Assembly: GCA_030840585.1 (NCBI GenBank)
Contig: JAVEEG010000199.1
Coordinates: 1 to 35,263 of the forward strand
Origin: Frankiaceae bacterium
GTDB taxonomy: Bacteria > Actinomycetota > Actinomycetes > JAFAQI01
Direction: 5' to 3'
Length of the DNA stretch: 35,263 nt
Shown here: positions 25,053 to 33,227 of the stretch, one piece after another
Layout: the number at the start of each line of letters is the position of its first letter
Position numbering within the stretch: the first letter of the stretch is position 1
Translations under genes and position numbers: made by a program
The notes under the pieces: model-generated
The model's input: the letters and a program-made list of their open reading frames with translations, nothing else
What the model was told of the DNA's origin: nothing
Database searches by the model: none

Positions 25053-25697
25053 TCAGCCTGCCAGTCGCCCCTCGTGGAATCGCAACGCGCGGTCGCACTC
25101 GGCCGCGACGTCCGGATCATGTGTCGCGATCACGACTGCCGCGCCGCGATCCGCCGCCGCGCGCAACGCGTCGATCACGACGCTCTGCGACGCGTGATCG
25201 AGCTCCGCGGTCGGCTCGTCGGCGAGTACGACGTCCGGCGTGGTGACCAATGCGCGGGCGATCGCCACCCGCTGCTGCTGGCCACCCGACAGCTTCTCGA
25301 CCAGCTTGCCGCTGACGCCTGCAATCCCGAGCTCGGCGAGCGCGTCACCGGCGAGCAGCCGGGCCTCCTGGCCGAAGACACCGCGCGCTTGGAGCGCGAT
25401 CTCGACGTTCTCGGCGGCGGTCAGCAACGTGAGCAAGCCATAGCCCTGCAGCACCAACCCGTACCGGCGCCGCTGACCGGGATCGCCGGGGCGGAGCGGC
25501 GAACCGTCGAGCGACACCGTTCCGCCGTCGGGTGGCTCCAGCCCACCGAGCACGGCCAGCAGGCTCGACTTGCCCGAGCCCGACGGACCGGCGACGGCGA
25601 CCATCTCGCCCGGCTCGATCGACAACGACACCCCGTCGAGAACTGCGCGGCCACCGCGGCGGTAAACGACGTCTTCGGCGAGCAGGCGCGCGGTCAT
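25053..25697 (-). CDS. ABC transporter ATP-binding protein (MacB/LolD type), second ATPase
   Basis: 214 residues. Walker A GPSGSGKS (37-44), signature LSGGQQQR, Walker B VVLADEPTAELD and switch His in VIATHDPD. It belongs to the short ATPases that work with FtsX-type permeases. The ATG overlaps the stop of the first ATPase gene (ATGA). Together with that ATPase it could form a heterodimer energising the single large permease, which has two FtsX-like halves. Confidence 0.93.
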   Translation of the reverse strand: MTARLLAEDVVYRRGGRAVLDGVSLSIEPGEMVAVAGPSGSGKSSLLAVLGGLEPPDGGTVSLDGSPLRPGDPGQRRRYGLVLQGYGLLTLLTAAENVEIALQARGVFGQEARLLAGDALAELGIAGVSGKLVEKLSGGQQQRVAIARALVTTPDVVLADEPTAELDHASQSVVIDALRAAADRGAAVVIATHDPDVAAECDRALRFHEGRLAG

Positions 25698-26560
25698 CGC
25701 CGGCCGTCCTGACCCTCGTCGCGGACCAGCCGCACCCCGTCCACGGTCGCGATCACGCGAGCCGTACTGCCGGGCGGCAACGACGTCCAGGTGTGCTCGG
25801 GCAGTACGACGCTCCCGTCCTCGCCCACGCCGACCAGATCGGCGATGTCGGCGTCGTCGCGCTCGATCCGGCCGTCCCGCAGCCGGACGTACCGGCGATG
25901 CGCCTGCGCCACCTCTTCGTCGTGCGTGACGGTCAAAACCGTTGTGCCGTAACGAGAATTGGCCTGTGCGAGTAACTCCACCAGCGAATCCCGGTTGGCA
26001 TCGTCGAGCTGGCTCGTCGGCTCGTCGGCCAGCAGCAGCCCGGGCGCCGAGGCGAGTGCGACCGCCACCGCGACCCGTTGCTGCTCACCCCCGGACATCG
26101 CGTGGACGCGTTGCCCGGCGAGCGCCGACAGACCGAGCTCGTCGAGCAACTCCTCGGCCCCGGGAAGCTCGGCCCGACGCGACGGGTTGGCGCCGCGTTG
26201 CGCGAATGCGATGTTCTCCTCCGGCGTCGCGTACGGCAGCAGTGACCGCCCCGGATTCTGTACGACGATCCCGACCCGGTTCGAGCGCAGCGACAGCAAC
26301 TCGGGCACCGTCATGGCCGTCACATCGTCACGGCCGACCAGCACCTGCCCGGAGGTGGGTCGTTGCAGCCCCGCGACGATCGACAGCAGCGTCGACTTGC
26401 CACAGCCCGACGGGCCGAGCAGCGCGACGGTCTCGCCCGGCCGCACCACGAGGTCCACGCGATCGAGAGCGGTGACCTCGGTCTCTTCAACGACGTAGAC
26501 GTGATGCAACGCCCGGCACTGCAGTGACAGCCCGGCCTCGACGATCCCGCGCGTCGTCAT
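25694..26560 (-). CDS. ABC transporter ATP-binding protein (MacB/LolD type), first ATPase
   Basis: 288 residues starting MTTRGIVEAG. Walker A GPSGCGKST, signature MSGGEQQR, Walker B LLLADEPTSQLDD and switch His in TVTHDEE. After the ATPase domain (to about 230) a 55-residue C-terminal tail follows (VLPEHTWTSLPPGSTARVI...), a small beta-type extension absent from the second ATPase and possibly regulatory. Its start overlaps the permease stop (ATGA), and its stop overlaps the next start. The Q-loop reads VVQNPGRSLLPY. Confidence 0.93.
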   Translation of the reverse strand: MTTRGIVEAGLSLQCRALHHVYVVEETEVTALDRVDLVVRPGETVALLGPSGCGKSTLLSIVAGLQRPTSGQVLVGRDDVTAMTVPELLSLRSNRVGIVVQNPGRSLLPYATPEENIAFAQRGANPSRRAELPGAEELLDELGLSALAGQRVHAMSGGEQQRVAVAVALASAPGLLLADEPTSQLDDANRDSLVELLAQANSRYGTTVLTVTHDEEVAQAHRRYVRLRDGRIERDDADIADLVGVGEDGSVVLPEHTWTSLPPGSTARVIATVDGVRLVRDEGQDGRR

Positions 26561-29500
26561 GGCGCCGCTTCCCGGAGTCGCGACGGCACGGCGGCGCGAA
26601 GCAACGCCATCCCACCGACGACGGCGACCGCACCGACTACCAGCGCGAGCCCGACCGCGAAGCCGGCGACGACCGGCGTGGACGGTGCATACAGCGCAGG
26701 TATCGGCGACCGGTCGGCGTACTCCGGGACCGCCGGCAACGCGATCGCGGCACCGATCAGCCCGGGTACGACGCCGAGTACGACACCGGTGCCGAGCAAC
26801 AGGATCTGTTCGACGACACAGGCCCGCAACAACGACCCGCGCCGTACTCCGACCGCGAGCAGCGCGGCCATCTCGAACGACCGCCGCCGGCCGGCGGCCG
26901 CAAGTGCCAGCGCCGCCGCCGCCAACGCAAGCGCGGAGCAGGCGAACGACGCGAACAGGAACAACTGCAACGCAAGCGCGGGACCTTGTTGCCGAAGCGC
27001 CTGCACGTGCCGGGCGACCGTGTCCGGATGTCCGGGTACCAAGCCGGCCGCGCGCAACCGCGACATCGCGTCGCGCGGCGCGTTCCGACCCAGCCACACC
27101 TGCCAGTGGCCGTACCGGTCGAACGCCGGCAACTCGTCGCGCGCCGCCGCGAGATCGGCCCACGCACCGGACCCGAGCAACCGGGGCAGCCGCTTGACCG
27201 TCGCGACCCGTTGCAACTCGACCTGACGACCCAACGGATCCGTGACGAACGGATCGGTCGTCGTTGTCGCCGTAGCATCCGCGGTGAGCAGGACCGGCAA
27301 CGGTCGCGGTTCGTCGGCGAGTTCGATCGACGGCCAGCCACCGAACTCGGCGGTGAACGTGTCGGTGACACCGGTCGCATCACTGTGCACGTCGTCGCGG
27401 CCGGATGTCTGGCTCCGGCCGGCCCGCCACGCGCGCGGCGCGCTCAGTTGCGCGTCGACCGGCTGCCACGCACCGCTGGATCGAACTTCGATCCGGGTGA
27501 CCGACCAGGTCCCGACCATCGTCTTCAGATCTATGACGTTGCGATCGAGGGCCAGACCGACGATGCGGCAGCCGCCGGTGCAGGCGATCGGTACGACGAC
27601 AGTCTGGGACCCCGCGTGGATCGGCGGTCCGTGCACGGCGGTGCTGCCGCGGGCGTCGACGAGGGCGACGTCGAGTGCGGGCCGGTCGAAGGTTCCGGTG
27701 ACCGTCGTGGTGATCCGCAACGCGTCACCGGCCACCCGGATGTTCTGCGCGGCGTGCGCGGTCAGCGCGGGCAGGAAACCGCGTAGATCCGCCGCCGACG
27801 TGTTCGTAACCCGCGCCAGCCGGGTCGAGTCGACCGCTTCGATGTTGGCGCCGACACTGCCGCCGATGGGTGACCAGATGTTTGCCGCCATCGCCCATTC
27901 GCCGCGCGGATCCGCTTTCGCGACGGCGCGGATTACGTCGACGCCCGCCTGCGGTTGCACAGTGACGACGGCGTCCGTGCCGACTTCGGCCTGCGCCCGC
28001 CGGTCCTCGTTGTGCCGGACGACGTCGTTCGCCGCGACCGAGAACACGGCGACGCCGGACGCGACGGCGAGCAACACGGCGAACCGGTGCTCGGTGGCCC
28101 GCCGCGCCACCTGCCGGATTGCGATGAACAGGCCGAGATGCCGGGTGCCGCGACTCAGATCCGCCGCGAGCCGGCCAAACACCGGCAGCAACCGGACGCC
28201 GACGAGAGCCGTGGCGAGGACGAGAAGTGCCGGGCCGATGAGGCTCAACGTCGAGGGCGAGGTGGAACTGCTGCTGCGCGCGAGCGCGATCAGGCCGGCG
28301 ATCGCAACGGCCGCGATGACACCGTCCAGGACGAGCGCACGGCGGCCGCGGCTCACGTGCTCCTCCGCACGCCGCCACTGTTCGAGGATCGGCCGGGCGA
28401 GGGTGCGCCGGGTGGCGAGAACGGTCGCGACCAGCCCGCCCGCGAGCGCGCCCGCTGCGGCCAGCCACGTGGTCAGACCGACGTGCACCGGCACGCCCGG
28501 CAGCAAGACCGCGGCGGCGAGCCCGCGGGTCGCGAGGTAACCGCCGGCAATGCCCAGCGGTGCCGCCGCGAGGACCAGAGCGACCGGCTCACCCAGGCCG
28601 AAAAGCGTTGCGTCCCAAGGCTTCAGCCCACGCAGCTTCGCGATCGCCACCTCGGGCCCGCGCGATTCCGTCGATGCCGACACGACCTCGAACAGCACCA
28701 GCCAGGCGAGCAGCAACAGCTGCACAGTGACCAGCGCCGTACCGCCGTTCAGTCCGGTCCGCGCGGTGCGCGCGCGCTCGAGTACGGCCGGCAGTTGGGT
28801 GGTCAGCGTGGGTTGCTCAGTAGCCGGAAAAGTGCGCTGCACAGCCGCGACCGCGCGCCGCAGTCTGGGCACCGAGTCGAGCGTCACCGCGGTCGGCTTG
28901 AGCGGGTAGTCGATCCACACGAGCCCGAGGGTGCCGGTGCTCGCGTTGTCCATCGCGCTGCGGTCGACGAACATGTCGTCGACCGTGTCCGGGCCGTCGC
29001 CGATGCCGAGGTGTGCGTCGAAATAGTCGTGACCGAACCAGAACGGATCGTCGACGTCGAGCGGGGTGTACACGCCGACGATGCGGAACCGGCCCGGCTC
29101 GGCGACCAGTGCGCCGCCGCTGAACGACTCGACCCGGTCTTGCAGCAAGCCGCGCGTCGTCACCCGGTGGCCGAGTTGCAGTGCCGTCGTCGGCACCGCC
29201 GTACGGGCACTCACCATGATGTCCTCGGGACCGGTCGGGCAATGGCCGGCGACGAAGTGCACGTGCTGGCAGGTTCCCGGTCGCCACACGACGCTGGACA
29301 CCACCGCCGACACGTCGCCCGGGCCTTGCGCGGTCGTCGCGACCCGCAGCGTCGGGATGGTGACCGGGTACGCCGGCGAGAACCCCGCGGGCAGTACTCG
29401 CAGGATCGGCGACAGCGGATCGACGGTGACGTCAGTGGCGGCCTGCACGTGCAGGCCCGTCTCGTTGACCGGCGCCGTGCTCAGCACCTGCCGTAACGTC

Positions 29501-29634
29501 GACTCCGCTGCGGCACCCGCGTACATCGGGCCGACGACGGCAGTGAGCGTCGCAGTCAGCGCGACCGCGAGTACGGCGATCGACGCACCGCGCCGCCACC
29601 ACAGCCGGGTGCCGAGCAGTCCGAGGCGGGCCAT
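26557..29634 (-). CDS. Large FtsX-like ABC permease
   Basis: 1025 residues from ATG 29634, with GAGGA upstream. An N-terminal helix (about 15-40) is followed by an extracytoplasmic domain of about 270 residues, a block of membrane helices (about 305-540: VTVQLLLLAWLVLFEVV, ALLVLATALVGVRLLPVF and others), a second large external domain (about 545-900) and three C-terminal helices. Two external domains and two FtsX-type helix blocks suggest a fused pair of permease halves. Such transporters do not usually import; they act on lipids, peptides or envelope processes. The genes form a coupled series permease-ATPase-ATPase-SDR. The cargo is unknown. Confidence 0.88.
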   Translation of the reverse strand: MARLGLLGTRLWWRRGASIAVLAVALTATLTAVVGPMYAGAAAESTLRQVLSTAPVNETGLHVQAATDVTVDPLSPILRVLPAGFSPAYPVTIPTLRVATTAQGPGDVSAVVSSVVWRPGTCQHVHFVAGHCPTGPEDIMVSARTAVPTTALQLGHRVTTRGLLQDRVESFSGGALVAEPGRFRIVGVYTPLDVDDPFWFGHDYFDAHLGIGDGPDTVDDMFVDRSAMDNASTGTLGLVWIDYPLKPTAVTLDSVPRLRRAVAAVQRTFPATEQPTLTTQLPAVLERARTARTGLNGGTALVTVQLLLLAWLVLFEVVSASTESRGPEVAIAKLRGLKPWDATLFGLGEPVALVLAAAPLGIAGGYLATRGLAAAVLLPGVPVHVGLTTWLAAAGALAGGLVATVLATRRTLARPILEQWRRAEEHVSRGRRALVLDGVIAAVAIAGLIALARSSSSTSPSTLSLIGPALLVLATALVGVRLLPVFGRLAADLSRGTRHLGLFIAIRQVARRATEHRFAVLLAVASGVAVFSVAANDVVRHNEDRRAQAEVGTDAVVTVQPQAGVDVIRAVAKADPRGEWAMAANIWSPIGGSVGANIEAVDSTRLARVTNTSAADLRGFLPALTAHAAQNIRVAGDALRITTTVTGTFDRPALDVALVDARGSTAVHGPPIHAGSQTVVVPIACTGGCRIVGLALDRNVIDLKTMVGTWSVTRIEVRSSGAWQPVDAQLSAPRAWRAGRSQTSGRDDVHSDATGVTDTFTAEFGGWPSIELADEPRPLPVLLTADATATTTTDPFVTDPLGRQVELQRVATVKRLPRLLGSGAWADLAAARDELPAFDRYGHWQVWLGRNAPRDAMSRLRAAGLVPGHPDTVARHVQALRQQGPALALQLFLFASFACSALALAAAALALAAAGRRRSFEMAALLAVGVRRGSLLRACVVEQILLLGTGVVLGVVPGLIGAAIALPAVPEYADRSPIPALYAPSTPVVAGFAVGLALVVGAVAVVGGMALLRAAVPSRLREAAP

Positions 29635-29663
29635 CCGGGCGATCCTCGCGGCTACGGCCCCGA

Positions 29664-29682
29664 CCGCCGCGCACCGCGGCGG
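29664..29682 (-). terminator. Hairpin between paaE and the ABC permease gene
   Basis: CCGCCGCG-CAC-CGCGGCGG is a perfect 8-base stem with a 3-base loop in the 72-base gap after the paaE stop. It may end the paa transcript or only attenuate it. No T-run follows in the minus direction. Confidence 0.4.
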
Positions 29683-29706
29683 AATAGTGATGCTTTCGTG
29701 ACCGCG

Positions 29707-30768
29707 CTACACCGCGTCGTAGTCGACGGCGACGTGGTCGGTCGTCGGGCGCGACTGGCAGGTCAGCACGTAGCCGGCGTCGGTCTCCCACTGTTCGAGC
29801 GCGTAGTTGACGTCCATCGCGACGGCGCCGTCGATGACCTTGGCCCGGCAAGTCGCGCAGACCCCGCCGCGGCAGGAGAACGGCAAGTCGAGACCGGCGG
29901 CCTGACCGGCTTCGAGCAACGTGTCGTCGGGGTGCGCCGCGACCTCGGTCTTGATGCCGTTGAGGATCACCGTCACCTGCCGCCGGTCACCGGTGTCGAC
30001 CCGCGGTGGTCGCTGCACCGGCGCGTGCGATCCGAACAGCTCGAGATGCACGTGGGTCGGCTCGATGCCGAGGTCGACGAGCGCATCCCGCGCCGCCAGC
30101 GTCATGGCTTCCGGCCCGCAGATGAACGCTTCGTCGTACGACGGGATGTCGAGCAGGCTCGTCGAGAGCGCCGCCAACTTCTCCGCGTCGATGCGCCCGT
30201 TGAGCAGCGCTGTGTGCTGTTGCTCGCGGCTGAACACATGGATGATCTGGAGCCGGTCGAGGTAGCGATCCTTGAGGTCTTCCAACGCCTCCCGGAAGAT
30301 GACCGTCGTCGGCCCGCGGTTGCCGTACACGAGGGTGAATCTCGACCGTGGCTCACGCATCAGCACCGAACGGATCAGTGACATGACCGGAGTGATGCCG
30401 CTGCCGGCCGCGATGCCGAGGTAGCTCTTCGCGTTGCTCGGATCAAGTGCGGTGGTGAACCGGCCAGCCGGGGTCATGACGTTCAGCACGTCGCCCGGCT
30501 GCAGCCGTTCGTTCGCGTGCACGCCGACAACGCCGCCGGCGATGCTCTTCACCGCAACCCGAAGCTCGCCGTCGTCGAGACCGCTGCAGATCGAGTACGA
30601 CCGACGAACCTCTTCGCCGTCGGGTCCGGGCATCCGGATGGCGATGTGCTGACCCGGCGCGAACTCGTACGCGGCCGCGAGTTCGTCGGGCACCACGAAC
30701 GCGACCGAGACCGTGTCGTCGGTCTCGCGTCGTACGTCGGCGACGCGCAGCGCGTGGAAGACCGGCAT
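29707..30768 (-). CDS. paaE: Phenylacetyl-CoA 1,2-epoxidase, reductase subunit PaaE
   Basis: 353 residues. An N-terminal ferredoxin-NADP reductase module (RRSYSICSG for flavin, GIAAGSGITPVMSLI for NADPH, FICGPEAM) is joined to a C-terminal plant-type [2Fe-2S] domain with Cys299, Cys304, Cys307 and Cys337 (SCRGGVCATC ... TCQS). PaaE passes electrons from NADPH to the di-iron oxygenase PaaA. Its ATG overlaps the paaD stop by one base (TGATG). It is the last paa gene here. Ligase, hydratase and ring-opening genes of the pathway are outside the window. Confidence 0.97.
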   Translation of the reverse strand: MPVFHALRVADVRRETDDTVSVAFVVPDELAAAYEFAPGQHIAIRMPGPDGEEVRRSYSICSGLDDGELRVAVKSIAGGVVGVHANERLQPGDVLNVMTPAGRFTTALDPSNAKSYLGIAAGSGITPVMSLIRSVLMREPRSRFTLVYGNRGPTTVIFREALEDLKDRYLDRLQIIHVFSREQQHTALLNGRIDAEKLAALSTSLLDIPSYDEAFICGPEAMTLAARDALVDLGIEPTHVHLELFGSHAPVQRPPRVDTGDRRQVTVILNGIKTEVAAHPDDTLLEAGQAAGLDLPFSCRGGVCATCRAKVIDGAVAMDVNYALEQWETDAGYVLTCQSRPTTDHVAVDYDAV

Positions 30769-31253
30769 CAGTGCGTCTTGAAGTAGTCGAAGGGTTCCCG
30801 GCAGCTGCGGCAGCGCCACAGCGCCTTGCACGGGGTCGAGCCGAACCCGGCCAGTTCCTCGACATCGCGGGAGCCGCACTGCGGGCACCCGACCGGCGCA
30901 CCCACGTCGACGAGCGGCAGTGTCACCCGGCCGGCCGGCGGCGCGATGCCGAAGCCGTGCAACTTCTCTTTCGCCTTGTCGCTCAGCCAATCGGTCGTCC
31001 ACGCCGGTGACAGCTGGGTCCGAACCTCGACCTCGTCGTACGACGCTTCGAGCGCGGTACGGACGTCGCGAGCAATGACTTCGGTCGCCGGGCAGCCGGA
31101 ATACGTCGGCGTCAGTGTCACGACGACGCGACGGCCGTCGGCGGATTCCTCGACAGCGCGGACGATGCCGAGATCGACGACCGACAGCACCGGGATCTCA
31201 GGATCCGGCACGGCGGCCAGCAGATCCCATGCTGTTTGTGCGGTTGCCGTCAC
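30768..31253 (-). CDS. paaD: Phenylacetate pathway protein PaaD (iron-sulfur/MIP18 family)
   Basis: 161 residues from GTG 31253, which overlaps the paaC stop (GTGA). The N-terminal MIP18/DUF59 domain contains VPDPEIPVLSVVDLGIVR and TPTYSGCPATEVI. The C-terminus has a zinc-ribbon-like Cys set (GCPQCGS and WRCRSCREPFDYFK). PaaD is needed for epoxidase activity, probably in maturation of the iron centre, rather than being a stable part of the oxygenase. Confidence 0.96.
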   Translation of the reverse strand: MTATAQTAWDLLAAVPDPEIPVLSVVDLGIVRAVEESADGRRVVVTLTPTYSGCPATEVIARDVRTALEASYDEVEVRTQLSPAWTTDWLSDKAKEKLHGFGIAPPAGRVTLPLVDVGAPVGCPQCGSRDVEELAGFGSTPCKALWRCRSCREPFDYFKTH

Positions 31254-31924
31254 CACGTCGCCCCCGGGTGTGCGCGGGCGAGCGACTGCATCTCCGCCAA
31301 CAGGTAGCCGAGGTGTTCGGTGTGCCAGCCATCGGCGCTGCTGCGCTGGGTCCAGGCGTCGCGGCCGGGCGTGGTCAAGGTGGCCTCGTCGAGCACCGGC
31401 TCGATCCGGGCGTACCACTCGTCGGACGCGACCTCGCCGCGGTACGGCCACAGCGCGTCGAGCGCGTCCTGGGTACGGCGCTGCGACTCCTCGGTGCCGT
31501 CACCGAGGCGGATCACCCACGCGGACGAATGCCGCCAGTGGTACGCGTTCTCCTTGACGGCTTTCTCCGCGACGCCGCGCACCTGCGCGTCGGCGCTCTC
31601 GTCGGCGACCAGCGCCGGCCACACCTCGGCGAACCACGCATCGGCGAACAGTTGCCGGATCATCGTGTGCGCGAAGTCGCCGTTCGGCAGTTCGCAGAGC
31701 AACGGGTTGCGGAACTCCTGCGGCTCGCGGAAGTACGCGAGCTGGTCTTCGTCGCCGAGACTTTGCAAGAGCCCGCGGGCTTGACCCAGGAGATCGAGCG
31801 CGATGTTTCCGAGCGCGATGTCCTCTTCCATTGTCGGCGCGTTGCTCATCCATTCCGACAGCCGGTGCGAGAGCACCAGCGCGCCATCGGCGTAGGTGAG
31901 CAACGGCTCAGATGTTGGCGACAC
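31250..31924 (-). CDS. paaC: Phenylacetyl-CoA 1,2-epoxidase, structural subunit PaaC
   Basis: 224 residues from GTG 31924, overlapping the end of paaB by 17 bases. It is a ferritin-like protein: LSHRLSEWMSNAPTMEEDIALGNIALDLLGQAR, then FAHTMIRQLFADAWF and KENAYHWRHSSAWVIRLGDG. PaaC is the non-catalytic partner that forms the heterodimer scaffold with PaaA. A start closer to the paaB stop would remove only a few residues. Confidence 0.96.
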   Translation of the reverse strand: MSPTSEPLLTYADGALVLSHRLSEWMSNAPTMEEDIALGNIALDLLGQARGLLQSLGDEDQLAYFREPQEFRNPLLCELPNGDFAHTMIRQLFADAWFAEVWPALVADESADAQVRGVAEKAVKENAYHWRHSSAWVIRLGDGTEESQRRTQDALDALWPYRGEVASDEWYARIEPVLDEATLTTPGRDAWTQRSSADGWHTEHLGYLLAEMQSLARAHPGATW

Positions 31925-32195
31925 CGTCTGGGATCTCGTAGAACGTCGGGTGCCGGTAGATCTTGTCGAGCGCGGGCTCGAACAGCTCGCCCTTGTCGCC
32001 CGGATCGCTCGCGACGATCGCCGCGCTCGGTACCACCCAGATCGACACGCCTTCGCCGCGGCGGGTGTAGACGTCGCGCGCGTTCGCGACCGCCATCTCG
32101 GCGTCGACCGCGTGCACGCTACCGACGTGCTGGTGGTGCAAACCGTTGCGGCTGCGAAGAAAAACCTCCCACAGCGGCCATTGGGTGGTGCTCAT
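31908..32195 (-). CDS. paaB: Phenylacetyl-CoA 1,2-epoxidase subunit PaaB
   Basis: 95 residues, the usual length. [34 protein letters not shown] and [13 protein letters not shown] are typical of PaaB, a small subunit that helps hold PaaA-PaaC heterodimers together. The ATG overlaps the paaA stop (ATGA). Confidence 0.96.
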   Translation of the reverse strand: MSTTQWPLWEVFLRSRNGLHHQHVGSVHAVDAEMAVANARDVYTRRGEGVSIWVVPSAAIVASDPGDKGELFEPALDKIYRHPTFYEIPDGVANI

Positions 32196-33169
32196 GCGAC
32201 CGCTCGCTTTCGCTGCTTGGCCGCATGCGCCTCGGCGGCTTCGCGCACCCACGCGCCGTCGTCGTGCGCGCGCCGGCGATGCGCGAGCCGTTGCGCGTTG
32301 CACGGACCCTCGCCGCGCAGCACCGCTTTGAACTCGTCCCAGTCCGGTTCGCCGAAGAGGTAGTGGCCGGTGCTGTCGTCGTAGCGGAGGTCCGGGTCAG
32401 GGACGGTGAGGCCGAGGAACGCCGCCTGCGGGACGGTGACGTCCACGAACTTCTGCCGCAGTTCGTCGTTGGTGAAGCGCTTGATCTTCCAGCGCATCGA
32501 CGTGTCGCTGTGGGTGGATTCGGCGTCGTGCGGGCCGAACATCATCAGCGACGGCCACCACCAGCGGTTGAGTGCGTCTTGAGCCATCGCGCGTTGTGCG
32601 TCGGTCCCGCGGGCGAGCGTGACCATGATTTCGAAGCCCTGCCGCTGGTGGAACGACTCTTCCTTGCAGATGCGCACCATGGCGCGCGCGTACGGGCCGT
32701 AGGAGCAACGGCAGAGCGGGATCTGGTTCATGATGGCGGCGCCGTCGACGAGCCAGCCGATCGCGCCCATGTCGGCCCACGTAAGGCTCGGGTAGTTGAA
32801 GATGCTGGAGTACTTCGCGGTGCCGGCGAGCAACTGATCGACGAGCTCTTCGCGGCTGACGCCGAGTGTTTCGGCGGCGGCGTAGAGGTAGAGGCCATGG
32901 CCGGCCTCGTCTTGCACCTTCGCGAGCAGGATCGCTTTACGCCGCAGACTCGGCGCGCGCGTGATCCAGTTGCCCTCGGGCTGCATCCCGATGATCTCGC
33001 TGTGCGCGTGCTGGGAGATCTGCCGAATCAATGTCTTGCGATAGGCCGCTGGCATCCAGTCGTTGGCCTCGATCTTCTCCTCGGCCGCGACTCGTTCTTC
33101 GAACGCCGCATTGACCGCCTCGTCCGGCTGCGCGTGCGCCCCGCGCTCGTCAAGCGCCTGCGAGTACAT
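32192..33169 (-). CDS. paaA: Phenylacetyl-CoA 1,2-epoxidase, catalytic di-iron subunit PaaA
   Basis: 325 residues from ATG 33169. The di-iron ligands lie in paired E-x-x-H segments, [17 protein letters not shown] and [13 protein letters not shown]. It inserts one oxygen atom into the aromatic ring of phenylacetyl-CoA to give the 1,2-epoxide, with electrons from PaaE. It is the first gene of paaABCDE, and each junction overlaps, so expression is tightly coupled. The start was chosen because a well-spaced promoter ends six bases before it; GTG 33190 would lie within that promoter. Confidence 0.97.
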   Translation of the reverse strand: MYSQALDERGAHAQPDEAVNAAFEERVAAEEKIEANDWMPAAYRKTLIRQISQHAHSEIIGMQPEGNWITRAPSLRRKAILLAKVQDEAGHGLYLYAAAETLGVSREELVDQLLAGTAKYSSIFNYPSLTWADMGAIGWLVDGAAIMNQIPLCRCSYGPYARAMVRICKEESFHQRQGFEIMVTLARGTDAQRAMAQDALNRWWWPSLMMFGPHDAESTHSDTSMRWKIKRFTNDELRQKFVDVTVPQAAFLGLTVPDPDLRYDDSTGHYLFGEPDWDEFKAVLRGEGPCNAQRLAHRRRAHDDGAWVREAAEAHAAKQRKRAVA

Positions 33170-33204
33170 GAACCGAATGTAACGCCCCACCGCAGAACCG
33201 ACAA
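33169..33204 (-). promoter_or_regulatory. Candidate leaderless promoter of paaABCDE
   Basis: On the reverse strand TTGTCG (33199-33204) and TACATT (33176-33181) are separated by exactly 17 bases, and the six bases CGGTTC lead to ATG 33169. Transcription would start at the A of the start codon, giving a leaderless mRNA, which is common in actinobacteria. No ribosome site is present, in agreement. No PaaR-type operator could be recognised with confidence. Confidence 0.55.
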
Positions 33205-33227
33205 GTAACCGTCACATCCCGGCGAGG

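Noticed and set aside
27955-29496. 513-codon forward frame over the FtsX-like permease
   Set aside because: Arg/Gln/Ala-rich shadow translation without hydrophobic pattern; the reverse frame shows permease helices.
33170-33190. GTG 33190 as start of paaA
   Set aside because: It would place the start upstream of a well-spaced -10 box and add residues (MGRYIRF) not needed for the family fold.
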